Source: Panacagrimonas perspica
Lineage (GTDB): Bacteria > Pseudomonadota > Gammaproteobacteria > Nevskiales > Nevskiaceae
NCBI RefSeq assembly: GCF_004364935.1
Contig: NZ_SOBT01000008.1
Coordinates: 1,987,534 to 2,051,533 of the forward strand
DNA length: 64,000 bases
Direction: 5' to 3'
Shown here: positions 25,088-33,521 of the stretch, piece by piece
How the letters are laid out: each line of letters opens with the position of its first letter
Numbering within the stretch: the stretch's first letter is position 1
The notes under the pieces: model-generated
Seen by the model: the letters and a program-made list of their open reading frames with translations, nothing else
The model's database searches: none
What the model was told of the DNA's origin: nothing
Translations under genes and position numbers: made by a program

Positions 25088-27213
25088 AGCGCGTTTCCGT
25101 CGATATCGGTGGCACGTTCACCGATTGCTTCGTGGCCTGGGACAACAAGTACATCGAGTCCAAGGCGCTCACGACGCACCAGAACCTGGCGCTGGGCTTC
25201 AACGAAGCCCTGAAGAACGCCTGTGTCGAGCTGAATCTCAAGGAATCCGATCTGCTCTCGCAGGTCGACTCGGTGCGCTACGCCACCACGCTGGGTACCA
25301 ACGCGCTGATCCAGCGCAAGGGTCCGCGCCTGGGCATGCTCACCACGATGGGCTTTCGTTCCTCGGTGCCGCTCGCGCGCGCCAAGGGCTACGCCACGGG
25401 CCTTCCGCACAAGGAACAGATGGACGTTCCCAATGCGCAGCGTCCCGACCCCATCGTGCCGATCCCGATGATCCTGGATGTGCGCGAGCGCATCGACTAC
25501 CAGGGCGATGTCCTGCTCAAGCTCGACGAGGATGACCTGCGTCAGAAGCTGCGCGAACTCGTCGACAAGGGCGCAGAGGCCATCGTCGTGACGCTCGCCA
25601 ACTCGGTCGTGAATCCCGAGCACGAGCTGCGCGTACGCGAAGTCTTCCTGAAGGAATACCCGGGCCACATGCTCGGCGCCATCCCGATGCTGCTGTCGCA
25701 CCAGGTCGGTGGCCGCAAGGGCGAATACGCCCGCGCGATGTCCACGATCATGGACGGCTTCCTGCACTCGACGATGTATCACGGCCTGGGCACGCTCGAA
25801 CTGAACCTGCGCACCGCCGGCTACGACAAGCCGATGCTGTGCAACCACAACTCGGGCGGCATGGCGCAGCTCAACTCCACCGATGCGCTGCAGACGGTGC
25901 ACTCGGGCCCGGTGTCGGGCATCGCGGCGAGCGAGACGCTGGCGCTGCAGACCGAGCTGGGCAACATCGTGGCCACCGACATGGGCGGCACGTCGTTCGA
26001 CATCGGCATCGTCGTCGACGGTGGTGTGAAGTACTACGACTTCAACCCCGAGATCGAGCGCTGGATGGTGGCGGTGCCGATGGTGCACCTCGTGACGCTG
26101 GGTGCGGGCGGCGGCTCGATCTGCCAGTACGATCGCATCTACAAGACCGTGCAGGTGGGCCCCGAGTCCGCAGGTTCCGACCCCGGCCCGGCCGCCTACG
26201 ACCGCGGCGGCATGCGGCCGACGGTGACCGACGCCGACCTGATGCTCGGCTACCTTGATCCGGCCAACTACGCGGGCGGCCACATCAAGCTCAATCCGAA
26301 GCGCTCGAAGCAGACGCTCGAGGAACTGGCCGAGGAACTCGATGGCGATCTGATCGAGACCTGCAAGCTGGTCAAGCAGACCGTCGACGGCAACATGGCC
26401 AACGGCATCGCGCGCGAGCTGCGTACGCGCGGCTACGAGCCGGTCAACTTCACGACGCTCGCCTACGGCGGCAACGGTCCCCTGCACGCCTGCGGCATCG
26501 CACGCGCGCTCGGCGTCAAGAAGATCCTGGCGCCCCCGTTCGCCTCGACCTTCTCGGCGGTCGGCGCCGGCAACATGAACCAGATGCACATCCACGAGCT
26601 GTCGACGTGGACGGTGCTGTTCGACGCCAACCAGAAGAAGCTGTTCCGCGACTACGCCAAGTTCAACGGCTTCGTCGAAGAGCTCGAGCGCCGCGGCCGC
26701 GAGGACCTGCTGCGTCAGGGCTTCGAGGCGAACAAGATCAACTACCGTCTCGAACTCGACATGCGCTACGGCAACCAGCGCGTGACGACGGCCGTGGTCA
26801 CCGATCTGCGTCGCATGGATGGCCAGTCCGACGTGCTCAAGCTGATGGAACAGTTCCACCAGCGCTACGGCGAGCGCTTCGGCAAGGGCAGCCAGGTGAC
26901 CGAGGCGGGTGTGCGCGTGAACACCTTGCGCGTCTGCTCGTTCGTCGAGACGCCTTCCGTGAACTTCCAGGGCCTCAAGCCCGAAGGCAAGGGCAAGAAG
27001 CCGCCCGCGCCGGTGAGCAAGCGCGCCTGCCACTTCGTCGGGCATGCCAAGGCGCTGGAAACCCCGATCTATGGCGAGGACGCGCTGGCGGCCGAAACCG
27101 AGATCGACGGACCGGCGATCGTCGTGACCAAGGCGACGACGTACCTGATCGAGCCGGGCTGGCGCTACCGCGCGACTGCACAGCGCGCTGTGTGGTTCAC
27201 GCGGAACGACTAA
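25084..27213 (+). CDS. Acetophenone/acetone-carboxylase-type alpha subunit (HyuA family)
   Basis: A 709-residue HyuA-family subunit, close to the usual 700-720. It starts with the phosphate-loop strand VDIGGTFTDCFVAW, then YATTLGTNALIQRKGPRLG. The second nucleotide fold contains ATDMGGTSFDIGIV (about 298-311) and GAGGGSI, followed by AYGGNGPLHA. It is expected to bind ATP and phosphorylate the ketone enolate and/or bicarbonate in the carboxylase. It is coupled to gamma by ATGA overlap and followed by a strong hairpin before the beta gene. With alpha-prime (22559) it makes a two-HyuA complex. Confidence 0.88.
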   Translation: MKRVSVDIGGTFTDCFVAWDNKYIESKALTTHQNLALGFNEALKNACVELNLKESDLLSQVDSVRYATTLGTNALIQRKGPRLGMLTTMGFRSSVPLARAKGYATGLPHKEQMDVPNAQRPDPIVPIPMILDVRERIDYQGDVLLKLDEDDLRQKLRELVDKGAEAIVVTLANSVVNPEHELRVREVFLKEYPGHMLGAIPMLLSHQVGGRKGEYARAMSTIMDGFLHSTMYHGLGTLELNLRTAGYDKPMLCNHNSGGMAQLNSTDALQTVHSGPVSGIAASETLALQTELGNIVATDMGGTSFDIGIVVDGGVKYYDFNPEIERWMVAVPMVHLVTLGAGGGSICQYDRIYKTVQVGPESAGSDPGPAAYDRGGMRPTVTDADLMLGYLDPANYAGGHIKLNPKRSKQTLEELAEELDGDLIETCKLVKQTVDGNMANGIARELRTRGYEPVNFTTLAYGGNGPLHACGIARALGVKKILAPPFASTFSAVGAGNMNQMHIHELSTWTVLFDANQKKLFRDYAKFNGFVEELERRGREDLLRQGFEANKINYRLELDMRYGNQRVTTAVVTDLRRMDGQSDVLKLMEQFHQRYGERFGKGSQVTEAGVRVNTLRVCSFVETPSVNFQGLKPEGKGKKPPAPVSKRACHFVGHAKALETPIYGEDALAAETEIDGPAIVVTKATTYLIEPGWRYRATAQRAVWFTRND

Positions 27214-27223
27214 AACCCAAGGA

Positions 27224-27252
27224 CTCCGTCGCAGCGCTTTTCTGCGACGGAG
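27224..27252 (+). other. Strong intercistronic RNA hairpin between alpha and beta genes
   Basis: CTCCGTCGCAG (27224-27234) pairs perfectly with CTGCGACGGAG (27242-27252) around a 7-nt loop. There is no downstream T-run, so it is not a typical terminator. It sits 10 bp after the alpha stop and 28 bp before the beta start. A role in mRNA processing or in setting subunit ratios is plausible. Confidence 0.75.
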
Positions 27253-27280
27253 CTTGAAAGTGATTGAGCGGAGCGAAGAC

Positions 27281-29599
27281 ATGAACGATATGAGCGTCAC
27301 TCCCGAGGACAAGCTGCTCCTCAACAAATTCCTGAAGGACAACCAGCTGTTCCTGATCGCCGACCCGGAGATCATGAACGACCATGACATCGGTCCTCGC
27401 AGCGAGGAGGAAGAGCGCCTGCTCAGCGGCCCCAGCGATCCGCACCTCGTCAACATGGTGCGCGGTCGCATCCTGGCAGCGCTCGACGAAGGCAACACGA
27501 TGATCGAGCAGATGGGCGCGGCGCCCGGCGCGAAGTGGGGTGACATCGTCGCCTCGATCTTCACCGCCAGCGGCGATCTTTCGATGATCGCGCCGCACGG
27601 CGTCGTCGGCTTCGCAGCCTGCGTCCATTACCCGATCAAGTACATCATCAAGTACTGGACGGACGAGCCCACCGTCGGCGTTCACGACGGCGACGGCTTC
27701 ATCCACAACGATCCGCGCTACGGCGGCATCCACGGCACCGACCAGTCCTGCATCATGCCGGTGTTCTGGAAGGGCAAGATGGTGTGCTGGGTCTCCTGCA
27801 CCATCCACGAGGGCGAGAACGGAGCGACCGAGCCGGGCGGCATGCCGCCGTCGGCCGAGAGCCGCTACGACGAAGGCCTCAAGATGTCGCCGTTCAAGGT
27901 CATCGAGAACTTCCAGCTCCGTCGCGATCTCGTCACGTTCCTGCAGAACATGGTGCGCGATCCCAAGCTGCAGCTCGAGGACATGAAGGTCAAGCTGCAC
28001 ACCTGCCTGCGCATGCGCGAGCGCGTGCTGGCGGTGCTCGAGGAATTCGGCGAGGAAGCGCTGACCATCTCCCTGCGCCAGCACATCGAGGACGTCCAGG
28101 AAGAAGTGCGCCGCCGTATCGAGGAACTGCCGGACGGCACCACCCGCGTCCTGACCTTCCCCGATTCGACGCTGCGCGAAAACGCCCTGCTGAAGTTCAG
28201 CATGGCGGTCACGGTCAAGGGCGACCGGATGACGCTGGACTTCCGCGGCTCATCGCCGGAGTTCATCAACCGCGCCATCAACTGCAACGCGGCCTCGCTC
28301 AAGACGATGCTGCTGACCAGCTACCTGCAGAACGTCTGGCCCGACCTGCCGCAGACGATGGCGGTGTTCGGTCCGATCAAGATGCTGTTCGATGAGAAGT
28401 CGGTGCTCAACGGCTCGTTCGAGACGCCGCAGCCGATGAGCCTCATCCCGCTGTTCAAGGCGATGACGATCCCGGTCATCCCGATGACCAAGCTCAGCTA
28501 CTCGCTGCCGCACCGCTACACCGCGGTCGTGGCGCCGCAGTACGACCAGCCGGGCACGTTCATCTACGGTGGCCTCACGCAGAACGGCGAGAACGTCGGC
28601 AACTTCTGCGCGGACATCAACGGCAACGGCCAGGGCGGTCGCAACCACCGCGACGGCGAGCACTCGGTGTCCCCGCCCTTCGCCGCCAACTGCGACATCG
28701 GCGAGATGGAAGTCATCGAAGAGGAACTGCCGATCGTGCGCCTGGGTGCGTTCACCCTGGCCAGGGATCGCGTCGGCTTCGGCAAGTACCGCGGCGGCCT
28801 GGGCTACGAGATGATCGCCTCGACGCGCGGCACGGACATGTGGGGGTTCATGACGGGCTGCACCGGGTCGCTGTTCACGCCCTCGCAGCCGCTGTTCGGC
28901 GGCTACGGCCCGCCGGTGTACCCGCTCTGCAAGATCCAGAACGTCAACATCTTCGATCAGCTCGAGAAGGACCCGGGCAACATCAAGTTCGACATCCTGG
29001 ACCTGATGAACAACCAGACGGTCGAGGGCGGCAAGTACTCCACGCACCCGATGGCGATGACGTTCGAGCTGTGCCAGAACGGCGAGGTCTACATGATGTG
29101 CCAGGGCACCGGCGCCGGATACGGCGACGTGCTGCTGCGTGATCCGGCACACGTGATGAAGGACATCGAGGAGAGCCTGATCTCGCACGAGACCGCGCTG
29201 GACATCTTCAAGGTGGTCTACGACCAGGCGACGCTGCTCGTCGACGAAGCTGCCACGAAGAAGCTGCGCGACAACGAGCGCAAGTCGCGCCTCAAGCGCG
29301 GCAAGCCCTTCGACAAGTTCGTGAAGGACTTCGTCACCAAGGAGCCGCCCGCGTACCTGCCCTACTACGGCAGCTGGGATGACCCGACGGTCATCTACGG
29401 CACCAGCCAGGGCAAGCGCATCAAGATGAAGGCTTCAGAGATGCAGAGCATGTTCATGCCAAATCCCAAGGACGAGAAGATCAAGTCCTTGGAGAGCCAG
29501 CTGGACACGGTGAAGGCGCAGCTCGAAGCCTGCCGCGCGAAGGGCAAGGCCAGCGTGAAGGCGGTTGCCAAAGCCAAGAGCAAGTCGAAGAAGAAGTAG
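27281..29599 (+). CDS. Acetophenone/acetone-carboxylase-type beta subunit (HyuB/hydantoinase B family)
   Basis: A 772-residue HyuB-family subunit, the expected size for the ketone carboxylase catalytic subunit. ATG 27281 follows GGAGCGAAGAC; a TTG 27 bp upstream overlaps the hairpin and is unlikely. Family motifs include HDGDGFIHNDPRYGGIHGTD (metal-site region), DFRGSSPEFINRAINCN and GGYGPPVYP. The C-terminus is unusual: after about residue 725 a predicted coiled coil (SLESQLDTVKAQLEACR) runs into a tail of Lys/Ala/Ser repeats. A clear terminator follows at 29618-29652, closing the operon. No epsilon-like subunit gene or benzoylacetate-CoA ligase follows. Confidence 0.88.
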   Translation: MNDMSVTPEDKLLLNKFLKDNQLFLIADPEIMNDHDIGPRSEEEERLLSGPSDPHLVNMVRGRILAALDEGNTMIEQMGAAPGAKWGDIVASIFTASGDLSMIAPHGVVGFAACVHYPIKYIIKYWTDEPTVGVHDGDGFIHNDPRYGGIHGTDQSCIMPVFWKGKMVCWVSCTIHEGENGATEPGGMPPSAESRYDEGLKMSPFKVIENFQLRRDLVTFLQNMVRDPKLQLEDMKVKLHTCLRMRERVLAVLEEFGEEALTISLRQHIEDVQEEVRRRIEELPDGTTRVLTFPDSTLRENALLKFSMAVTVKGDRMTLDFRGSSPEFINRAINCNAASLKTMLLTSYLQNVWPDLPQTMAVFGPIKMLFDEKSVLNGSFETPQPMSLIPLFKAMTIPVIPMTKLSYSLPHRYTAVVAPQYDQPGTFIYGGLTQNGENVGNFCADINGNGQGGRNHRDGEHSVSPPFAANCDIGEMEVIEEELPIVRLGAFTLARDRVGFGKYRGGLGYEMIASTRGTDMWGFMTGCTGSLFTPSQPLFGGYGPPVYPLCKIQNVNIFDQLEKDPGNIKFDILDLMNNQTVEGGKYSTHPMAMTFELCQNGEVYMMCQGTGAGYGDVLLRDPAHVMKDIEESLISHETALDIFKVVYDQATLLVDEAATKKLRDNERKSRLKRGKPFDKFVKDFVTKEPPAYLPYYGSWDDPTVIYGTSQGKRIKMKASEMQSMFMPNPKDEKIKSLESQLDTVKAQLEACRAKGKASVKAVAKAKSKSKKK

Positions 29600-29617
29600 G
29601 AAGAAGCTGAAGCAATC

Positions 29618-29652
29618 GGCCCCTCTCCCGAAAGGCAGAGGGGCCTTTTTTT
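29618..29652 (+). terminator. Rho-independent terminator of the carboxylase operon
   Basis: The stem GGCCCCTCT (29618-29626) pairs perfectly with AGAGGGGCC (29637-29645) and is followed by TTTTTTT. It lies 18 bp after the beta-subunit stop. Confidence 0.95.
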
Positions 29653-29763
29653 GTTGGGCTGAACGTTTCTGCGGGGCCCCGTTCGGGTTTGTCCTAGGAC
29701 GCTTCCCGCTGTCTTCGCGGGCACCATGCCGGCTCGGATCTACTTTTCCTGCTGGAGACCTCG

Positions 29764-30627
29764 ATGGACGTCCGCATTTCGATGATCGGCCTGGGCCGCA
29801 TGGGCTCGGCTCTGGCGCGCGGCTTCCTGCGCTGCGGTGCTCAGGTGACCGTCTGGAACCGTGATGCTGCCAAGGCCGAAGCGCTGCGGGGCGAAGGCGC
29901 AACGGTGGCGCGCTCGCTGGCCGAGGCGCTCAAGGCCAGTGACCTGATCGCCGTGTCCGTGCTCGACACGGCGGCGAGCCATGCCCTGCTCTTCTCGCCC
30001 GCATCGGCACCATTGCTGCGCGGGAAGGCCGTTCTCGACTTCACGACGAGCACGCCCGCCGTCGCTCGCGCAGCGATGCAGCACGCAACGGATGCGGGAG
30101 CGCAGTATCTCGACGGCGCGCTGATGTGCTACCCCAGCGGTGTCGGCACGCCCAACGCGACGATCCTGTTTTCCGGCGCCAAGACCGTGTTCGACCGTTA
30201 CGAGCCGCAGCTCAAGGCGCTCGGCAACGCGATGTTCCTCGGCGAGAAAGCCGGCGCCGCCGCGACGCTCGACCTGGCGCTGCTGGATTTCTACTACGGC
30301 GCGACCGCCGCGATGCTCCACGGAGTCGCGATGTGCCAGTCCGAAGGCTTCCCGCTGGAGATCTACGCCAAGGCGCTCGGCGGCTTCGCACCGATCGTCG
30401 CGCAGACCGCGGAACTCGCCGCGACGATGGTGCCGGCCCGCAACTACACCGGCTCCGAGGCCACGAACGACATCCATGCCGCGGCGCTGGCGCTGATCGT
30501 GCAGGCCGCGAAGGACGCGAAGCTCGATCCGTTTCCGGAACAGATCATGGGCTACTTCAAGTCGGCGCTGGCCAAGGGCCACGGGCCCGACGAGATCGTG
30601 GCGCTGGTCGAGACGATGCGCCCGTAG
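29764..30627 (+). CDS. Imine reductase/reductive aminase-like NADP-dependent oxidoreductase
   Basis: A 287-residue protein with an N-terminal Rossmann fold of the 6-phosphogluconate/beta-hydroxyacid dehydrogenase superfamily (MIGLGRMGSALARG, VTVWNRDAAK) and a helical C-terminal domain. YLDGALMCYPSGVGTPNATIL and the segment around Asp170 and Tyr178 (TLDLALLDFYYG) match imine reductases. These two residues are spaced like the Asp169/Tyr177 catalytic pair of a fungal reductive aminase (from memory). Imine reductases reduce cyclic imines or couple ketones with amines using NADPH. It follows the carboxylase terminator, so it has its own promoter. Its TAG lies in a REP palindrome shared with the convergent monooxygenase gene. 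Confidence 0.82.
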   Translation: MDVRISMIGLGRMGSALARGFLRCGAQVTVWNRDAAKAEALRGEGATVARSLAEALKASDLIAVSVLDTAASHALLFSPASAPLLRGKAVLDFTTSTPAVARAAMQHATDAGAQYLDGALMCYPSGVGTPNATILFSGAKTVFDRYEPQLKALGNAMFLGEKAGAAATLDLALLDFYYGATAAMLHGVAMCQSEGFPLEIYAKALGGFAPIVAQTAELAATMVPARNYTGSEATNDIHAAALALIVQAAKDAKLDPFPEQIMGYFKSALAKGHGPDEIVALVETMRP

Positions 30628-30706
30628 CGCGCGCTCCGCGCACGATCGCCGACGAGATGAACGCGGGCGAGAAAGGGGAAAAGCGCGTGCGCGGAGCGCA
30701 CCCTAC
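30624..30706 (+). repeat. GTAGCGCGC REP pair supplying two stop codons
   Basis: GTAGCGCGCGCTCCGCGCAC (30624 on) and, inverted, GTGCGCGGAGCGCACCCTAC (ending 30706) form a palindrome. The outer TAG on each strand is the actual stop codon of the imine-reductase-like gene (30625-30627) and of the monooxygenase gene (30705-30703, minus strand). It is a different sequence family from the GTAGCCCGG elements but is built the same way. Confidence 0.8.
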
Positions 30707-32328
30707 GCGACCAGGCCGTCGCGCGTCGTGACCGCCTTCTCGCAAGTCTGCTTGTAGAGCGGGAACCCGCCGAGGAACAAGGTCGCAGCGCGCGGCTTGC
30801 CCGGAATGTTGTCGCCCATGTAGTAGTTCTTGCCCTTCGTGAACAGCGTCATGTTCGCGATGGCGTTGGTCAGATCCGACCACTCCTTCTCGGCCGCGGG
30901 CGTGGCCTCGACGACGTCGCCCGATCCGCATCCATCCAGGAACCTCTCGATCTGCTCGACCTGGTACTCGGCCAGCAGCACCGGGTTGTAGAACGGACTG
31001 CCTGGGCCGAACAGCCAGAACAGGTTCGGAAATCCGTTCGCCATCATCCCCAGGTAGGTTTTGATGCCCTGAGACCAGTAGTCCTTGAGGCTGCGCCCGT
31101 CGCGCCCGCGGATGTCGATACGCGACATCGCGCCGGTACCCAGGTCGAATCCGGTGGCGAAGATGATCACGTCCAGCGGCACCTCGCGGTCGCCGACGAC
31201 CAAGCCCGTGCGCGTGAATTTCCGGATCGGTTCGGCACGCAGGTCCACGAGCTCGACGTTGTCGCGGTCGAAGGCCTCGCAGTAGCCGGTGTCGCCGGCC
31301 AGCCGCTTGGTCAGTACCGGGTTCTGCGTCGGCGTGAGCTTGCGCGCGACCTCCGGGTTCTTCACGCGCGACCGGATCTTGTCGTTCATGAAGGCTTCGA
31401 GCGTGCGGTTGGCTTTCTCGTCGACCAGCAGATCGACGAACGCGTGGTAGAAGCACAGCCCGCCCGAGGCCCAGCGCTCTTCGTAGACGCGCGTGCGCTC
31501 CTCGTCGCTGACATCGGACACCTTGAGCGTCGGCGGCGGAACCGGCTTCGAGTGCACCGTCGTGAATCCCGCACCGGATGCCCATTGGGCGTCGCGCAAG
31601 ACTTCGTACGTTGCCTTGCGGGCACGCGTGTCTTCCGCATCCGCCTTGTGGTTCTGCAGCGGCACCGTGTACGACGCCGTGCGCTGGAACACCGTGAGCT
31701 GCCTGGCCTGCCGGGCGAGAATGGGCGTGAGCTGCACGCCCGAGGCGCCGGTGCCGATGATGCCGACGCGCTTGCCCTCGAAGTTCACCGGCTCGCGCGG
31801 CCAGCGCGAACTCTGGAGCTTCAGGCCCTGGAATTCGTCGGCGCCTTCGAAGTCGGGCCGGTAGGGATCCGAGTAGGTCCCGGTGGCGGCGACGACCACG
31901 CGCGCCGTCACCGTCTCGCCGCGATCCGTGACGACCGTCCAGTGCCGCGTCGACTCGTCGTAATGGGCCGCCGTGACGCGCGTGCCGAACTGGATGTCCT
32001 CGCGCAGGCCGAAGCGGTCGGCCACGTGGTTGCAGTAGCGCTCGAGCTCGGGCTGTGGCGGGTAGCGTTCGCTCCACTCCCATTCCTGCTCGAGCTCCTT
32101 GGAGAACGAGTAGGAATATTCGAAGCCCTCGATGTCGACGCGGCAACCGGGATACCGGTTCCAGTACCAGGTGCCACCGACACCCGAGCCGGTCTCGAAG
32201 GCGCGCACGCGCCAGCCGCGCTGTCGCGCGCGATGGATCATGTAGAGCCCGCAGAATCCGGCGCCGATCACGACGACGTCGAACGCGGGCGCGGGACGCC
32301 CGGACGAATCCGCTGCTGAAACCGCCAT
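30703..32328 (-). CDS. Flavin-containing monooxygenase, Baeyer-Villiger type
   Basis: A 541-residue class B flavoprotein monooxygenase. FAD fold GAGFCG (22-27), GGTWYWNRYPG (51-61), VVAATG (145-150) and the NADPH fold GTGASG (192-197) are all present. Together with overall length they place it with cyclohexanone/phenylacetone monooxygenase-type enzymes, which convert ketones to esters or lactones. The Baeyer-Villiger fingerprint FxGxxxHxxxW appears at 166-176 as FQGLKLQSSRW, with Gln172 replacing the His. Activity may therefore be altered. Neighbouring ketone carboxylase and dehydrogenase genes fit a ketone-metabolism role. It could also be an N- or S-oxidising relative. Confidence 0.88.
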   Translation of the reverse strand: MAVSAADSSGRPAPAFDVVVIGAGFCGLYMIHRARQRGWRVRAFETGSGVGGTWYWNRYPGCRVDIEGFEYSYSFSKELEQEWEWSERYPPQPELERYCNHVADRFGLREDIQFGTRVTAAHYDESTRHWTVVTDRGETVTARVVVAATGTYSDPYRPDFEGADEFQGLKLQSSRWPREPVNFEGKRVGIIGTGASGVQLTPILARQARQLTVFQRTASYTVPLQNHKADAEDTRARKATYEVLRDAQWASGAGFTTVHSKPVPPPTLKVSDVSDEERTRVYEERWASGGLCFYHAFVDLLVDEKANRTLEAFMNDKIRSRVKNPEVARKLTPTQNPVLTKRLAGDTGYCEAFDRDNVELVDLRAEPIRKFTRTGLVVGDREVPLDVIIFATGFDLGTGAMSRIDIRGRDGRSLKDYWSQGIKTYLGMMANGFPNLFWLFGPGSPFYNPVLLAEYQVEQIERFLDGCGSGDVVEATPAAEKEWSDLTNAIANMTLFTKGKNYYMGDNIPGKPRAATLFLGGFPLYKQTCEKAVTTRDGLVA

Positions 32329-32468
32329 GTCGCTCTCCTCCTGCCTGCCGCTCCGGCGATGCGGCCCCGGGTTCTGTGCCCAAGGGTCCGCGTCGCTCGT
32401 CGATCACCGCATCATGCCGCAGCGCCTGCCCTCGCCAGCAGGCGTGCGGCCACCACAGTCGCGTCGGC

Positions 32469-33383
32469 TCAGGTGATCTTCAGCGTCACGCCGGCCTTCT
32501 GCAGTTCGTGCTCGACCTGGATGAAGCCGGTCGACGGCACGCGCTCCTCGGCACGATCGGCCAGTGCCGCGGCCTGCGCCGCAAGCTGCTCCGGCACGTC
32601 GTCGCCCAGGCCCAGGTGCAGGCCCTTCGTCAGCGTCACGTGAGCCACTTCGAACGATCCGCCGCCGGCGCACAGCACGGTGCGCGTCGGCGCGTGTTCC
32701 GAGGCGAGCCAGACGACACCCGACGTCACCGCTTCGGGCTTCAGCAGATCCAGCGCAGCTTCGGGCAGCACGTCCTCGGTCATGCGCGTGGCCGCGCTGG
32801 GCGCCAGGCAGTTCACGCGGATGTCGTTCTTCGCGCCTTCCAGCGCCAGCGTCTGCATCAGGCCGACCAGCGCCATCTTCGCGGCGCCGTAGTTGGACTG
32901 GCCGAAGTTGCCGTAGAGGCCGGTCGACGAAGTCGTGAACACGATGCGCCCGTACTTCTGCGTGCGCATGATCTCCCACACCGCCTTGGTGCAGTTCACG
33001 GCTCCCATCAGGTGCACGTCGACGACGGTGCGGAAATCCGCGAGGTCCATCTTCGCGAAGGTCTTGTCGCGCAGGATGCCGGCGTTGTTGACCAGGATGT
33101 CGATGCGTCCCCACTTGGCCATGACGTCCGCCACCATCTTCTCGACGGCCGCGACGTCGGTCACCGACGCGGCGTTCGCCATCGCCTCGCCCCCGGCCGC
33201 GACGATCTCGTCAACGACCTTCTGTGCCGCCGTGGCCGAACTGCTGGTGCCGTCGCGTGCGCCGCCCAGATCATTGATCACGACCTTCGCGCCGCGCTTG
33301 GCCAGCGCCAGCGCATGCGAGCGCCCCAGACCATTGCCGGCACCGGTGACGATTGCGACCTTGCCATCGAACTTCAGCGTCAT
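32469..33383 (-). CDS. Short-chain dehydrogenase/reductase (hydroxyacyl-CoA dehydrogenase-like)
   Basis: A 304-residue SDR. Cofactor motif TGAGNGLG (13-20), NNAG (99-102), and the catalytic set Ser152/153, Tyr165 and Lys169 (YGAAK) are present. VINDLGGARDGTSSS after the first beta-alpha-beta unit resembles the N-terminal dehydrogenase of multifunctional (type 2) hydroxyacyl-CoA dehydrogenases, which prefer NAD. The C-terminal 60 residues extend beyond a minimal SDR. It is 140 bp upstream of the monooxygenase gene on the same strand. Substrate is probably a hydroxyacyl-CoA or a secondary alcohol. Confidence 0.9.
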   Translation of the reverse strand: MTLKFDGKVAIVTGAGNGLGRSHALALAKRGAKVVINDLGGARDGTSSSATAAQKVVDEIVAAGGEAMANAASVTDVAAVEKMVADVMAKWGRIDILVNNAGILRDKTFAKMDLADFRTVVDVHLMGAVNCTKAVWEIMRTQKYGRIVFTTSSTGLYGNFGQSNYGAAKMALVGLMQTLALEGAKNDIRVNCLAPSAATRMTEDVLPEAALDLLKPEAVTSGVVWLASEHAPTRTVLCAGGGSFEVAHVTLTKGLHLGLGDDVPEQLAAQAAALADRAEERVPSTGFIQVEHELQKAGVTLKIT

Positions 33384-33446
33384 TTCCTGCTTCCTTCCTG
33401 ATTCGGGACATTCCCAGAGCGGAATGATGCCATTGCAGGAGCAGGC

Positions 33447-33514
33447 GCAGCCCGGACGAAGTCTGGGGTCCTTGCCATCTACGGACGAATGACCCGGACT
33501 TCGTCCGGGCTACG
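33447..33514 (+). repeat. GTAGCCCGG REP pair, copy 2
   Basis: GCAGCCCGGACGAAGTCTGGG (a slightly mutated left arm) faces CCCGGACTTCGTCCGGGCTAC. It lies between the SDR start and the flgF stop, at the break in the flagellar cluster. Confidence 0.88.
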
Positions 33515-33521
33515 GCAGGGC

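Noticed and set aside
27224-27252. A Rho-independent terminator between alpha and beta
   Set aside because: The stem is strong, but no T-run follows, and the next gene of the same complex starts 28 bp later.
25015-27564. An 849-codon minus-strand open frame
   Set aside because: It lies opposite the carboxylase alpha gene and its neighbours, shows the same His/Arg/Val-rich antisense composition, and has no motif.
30557-32407. A longer minus-strand frame across the monooxygenase gene
   Set aside because: It is out of frame with the FAD and NADPH motifs, which are all in the 30703-32328 frame.
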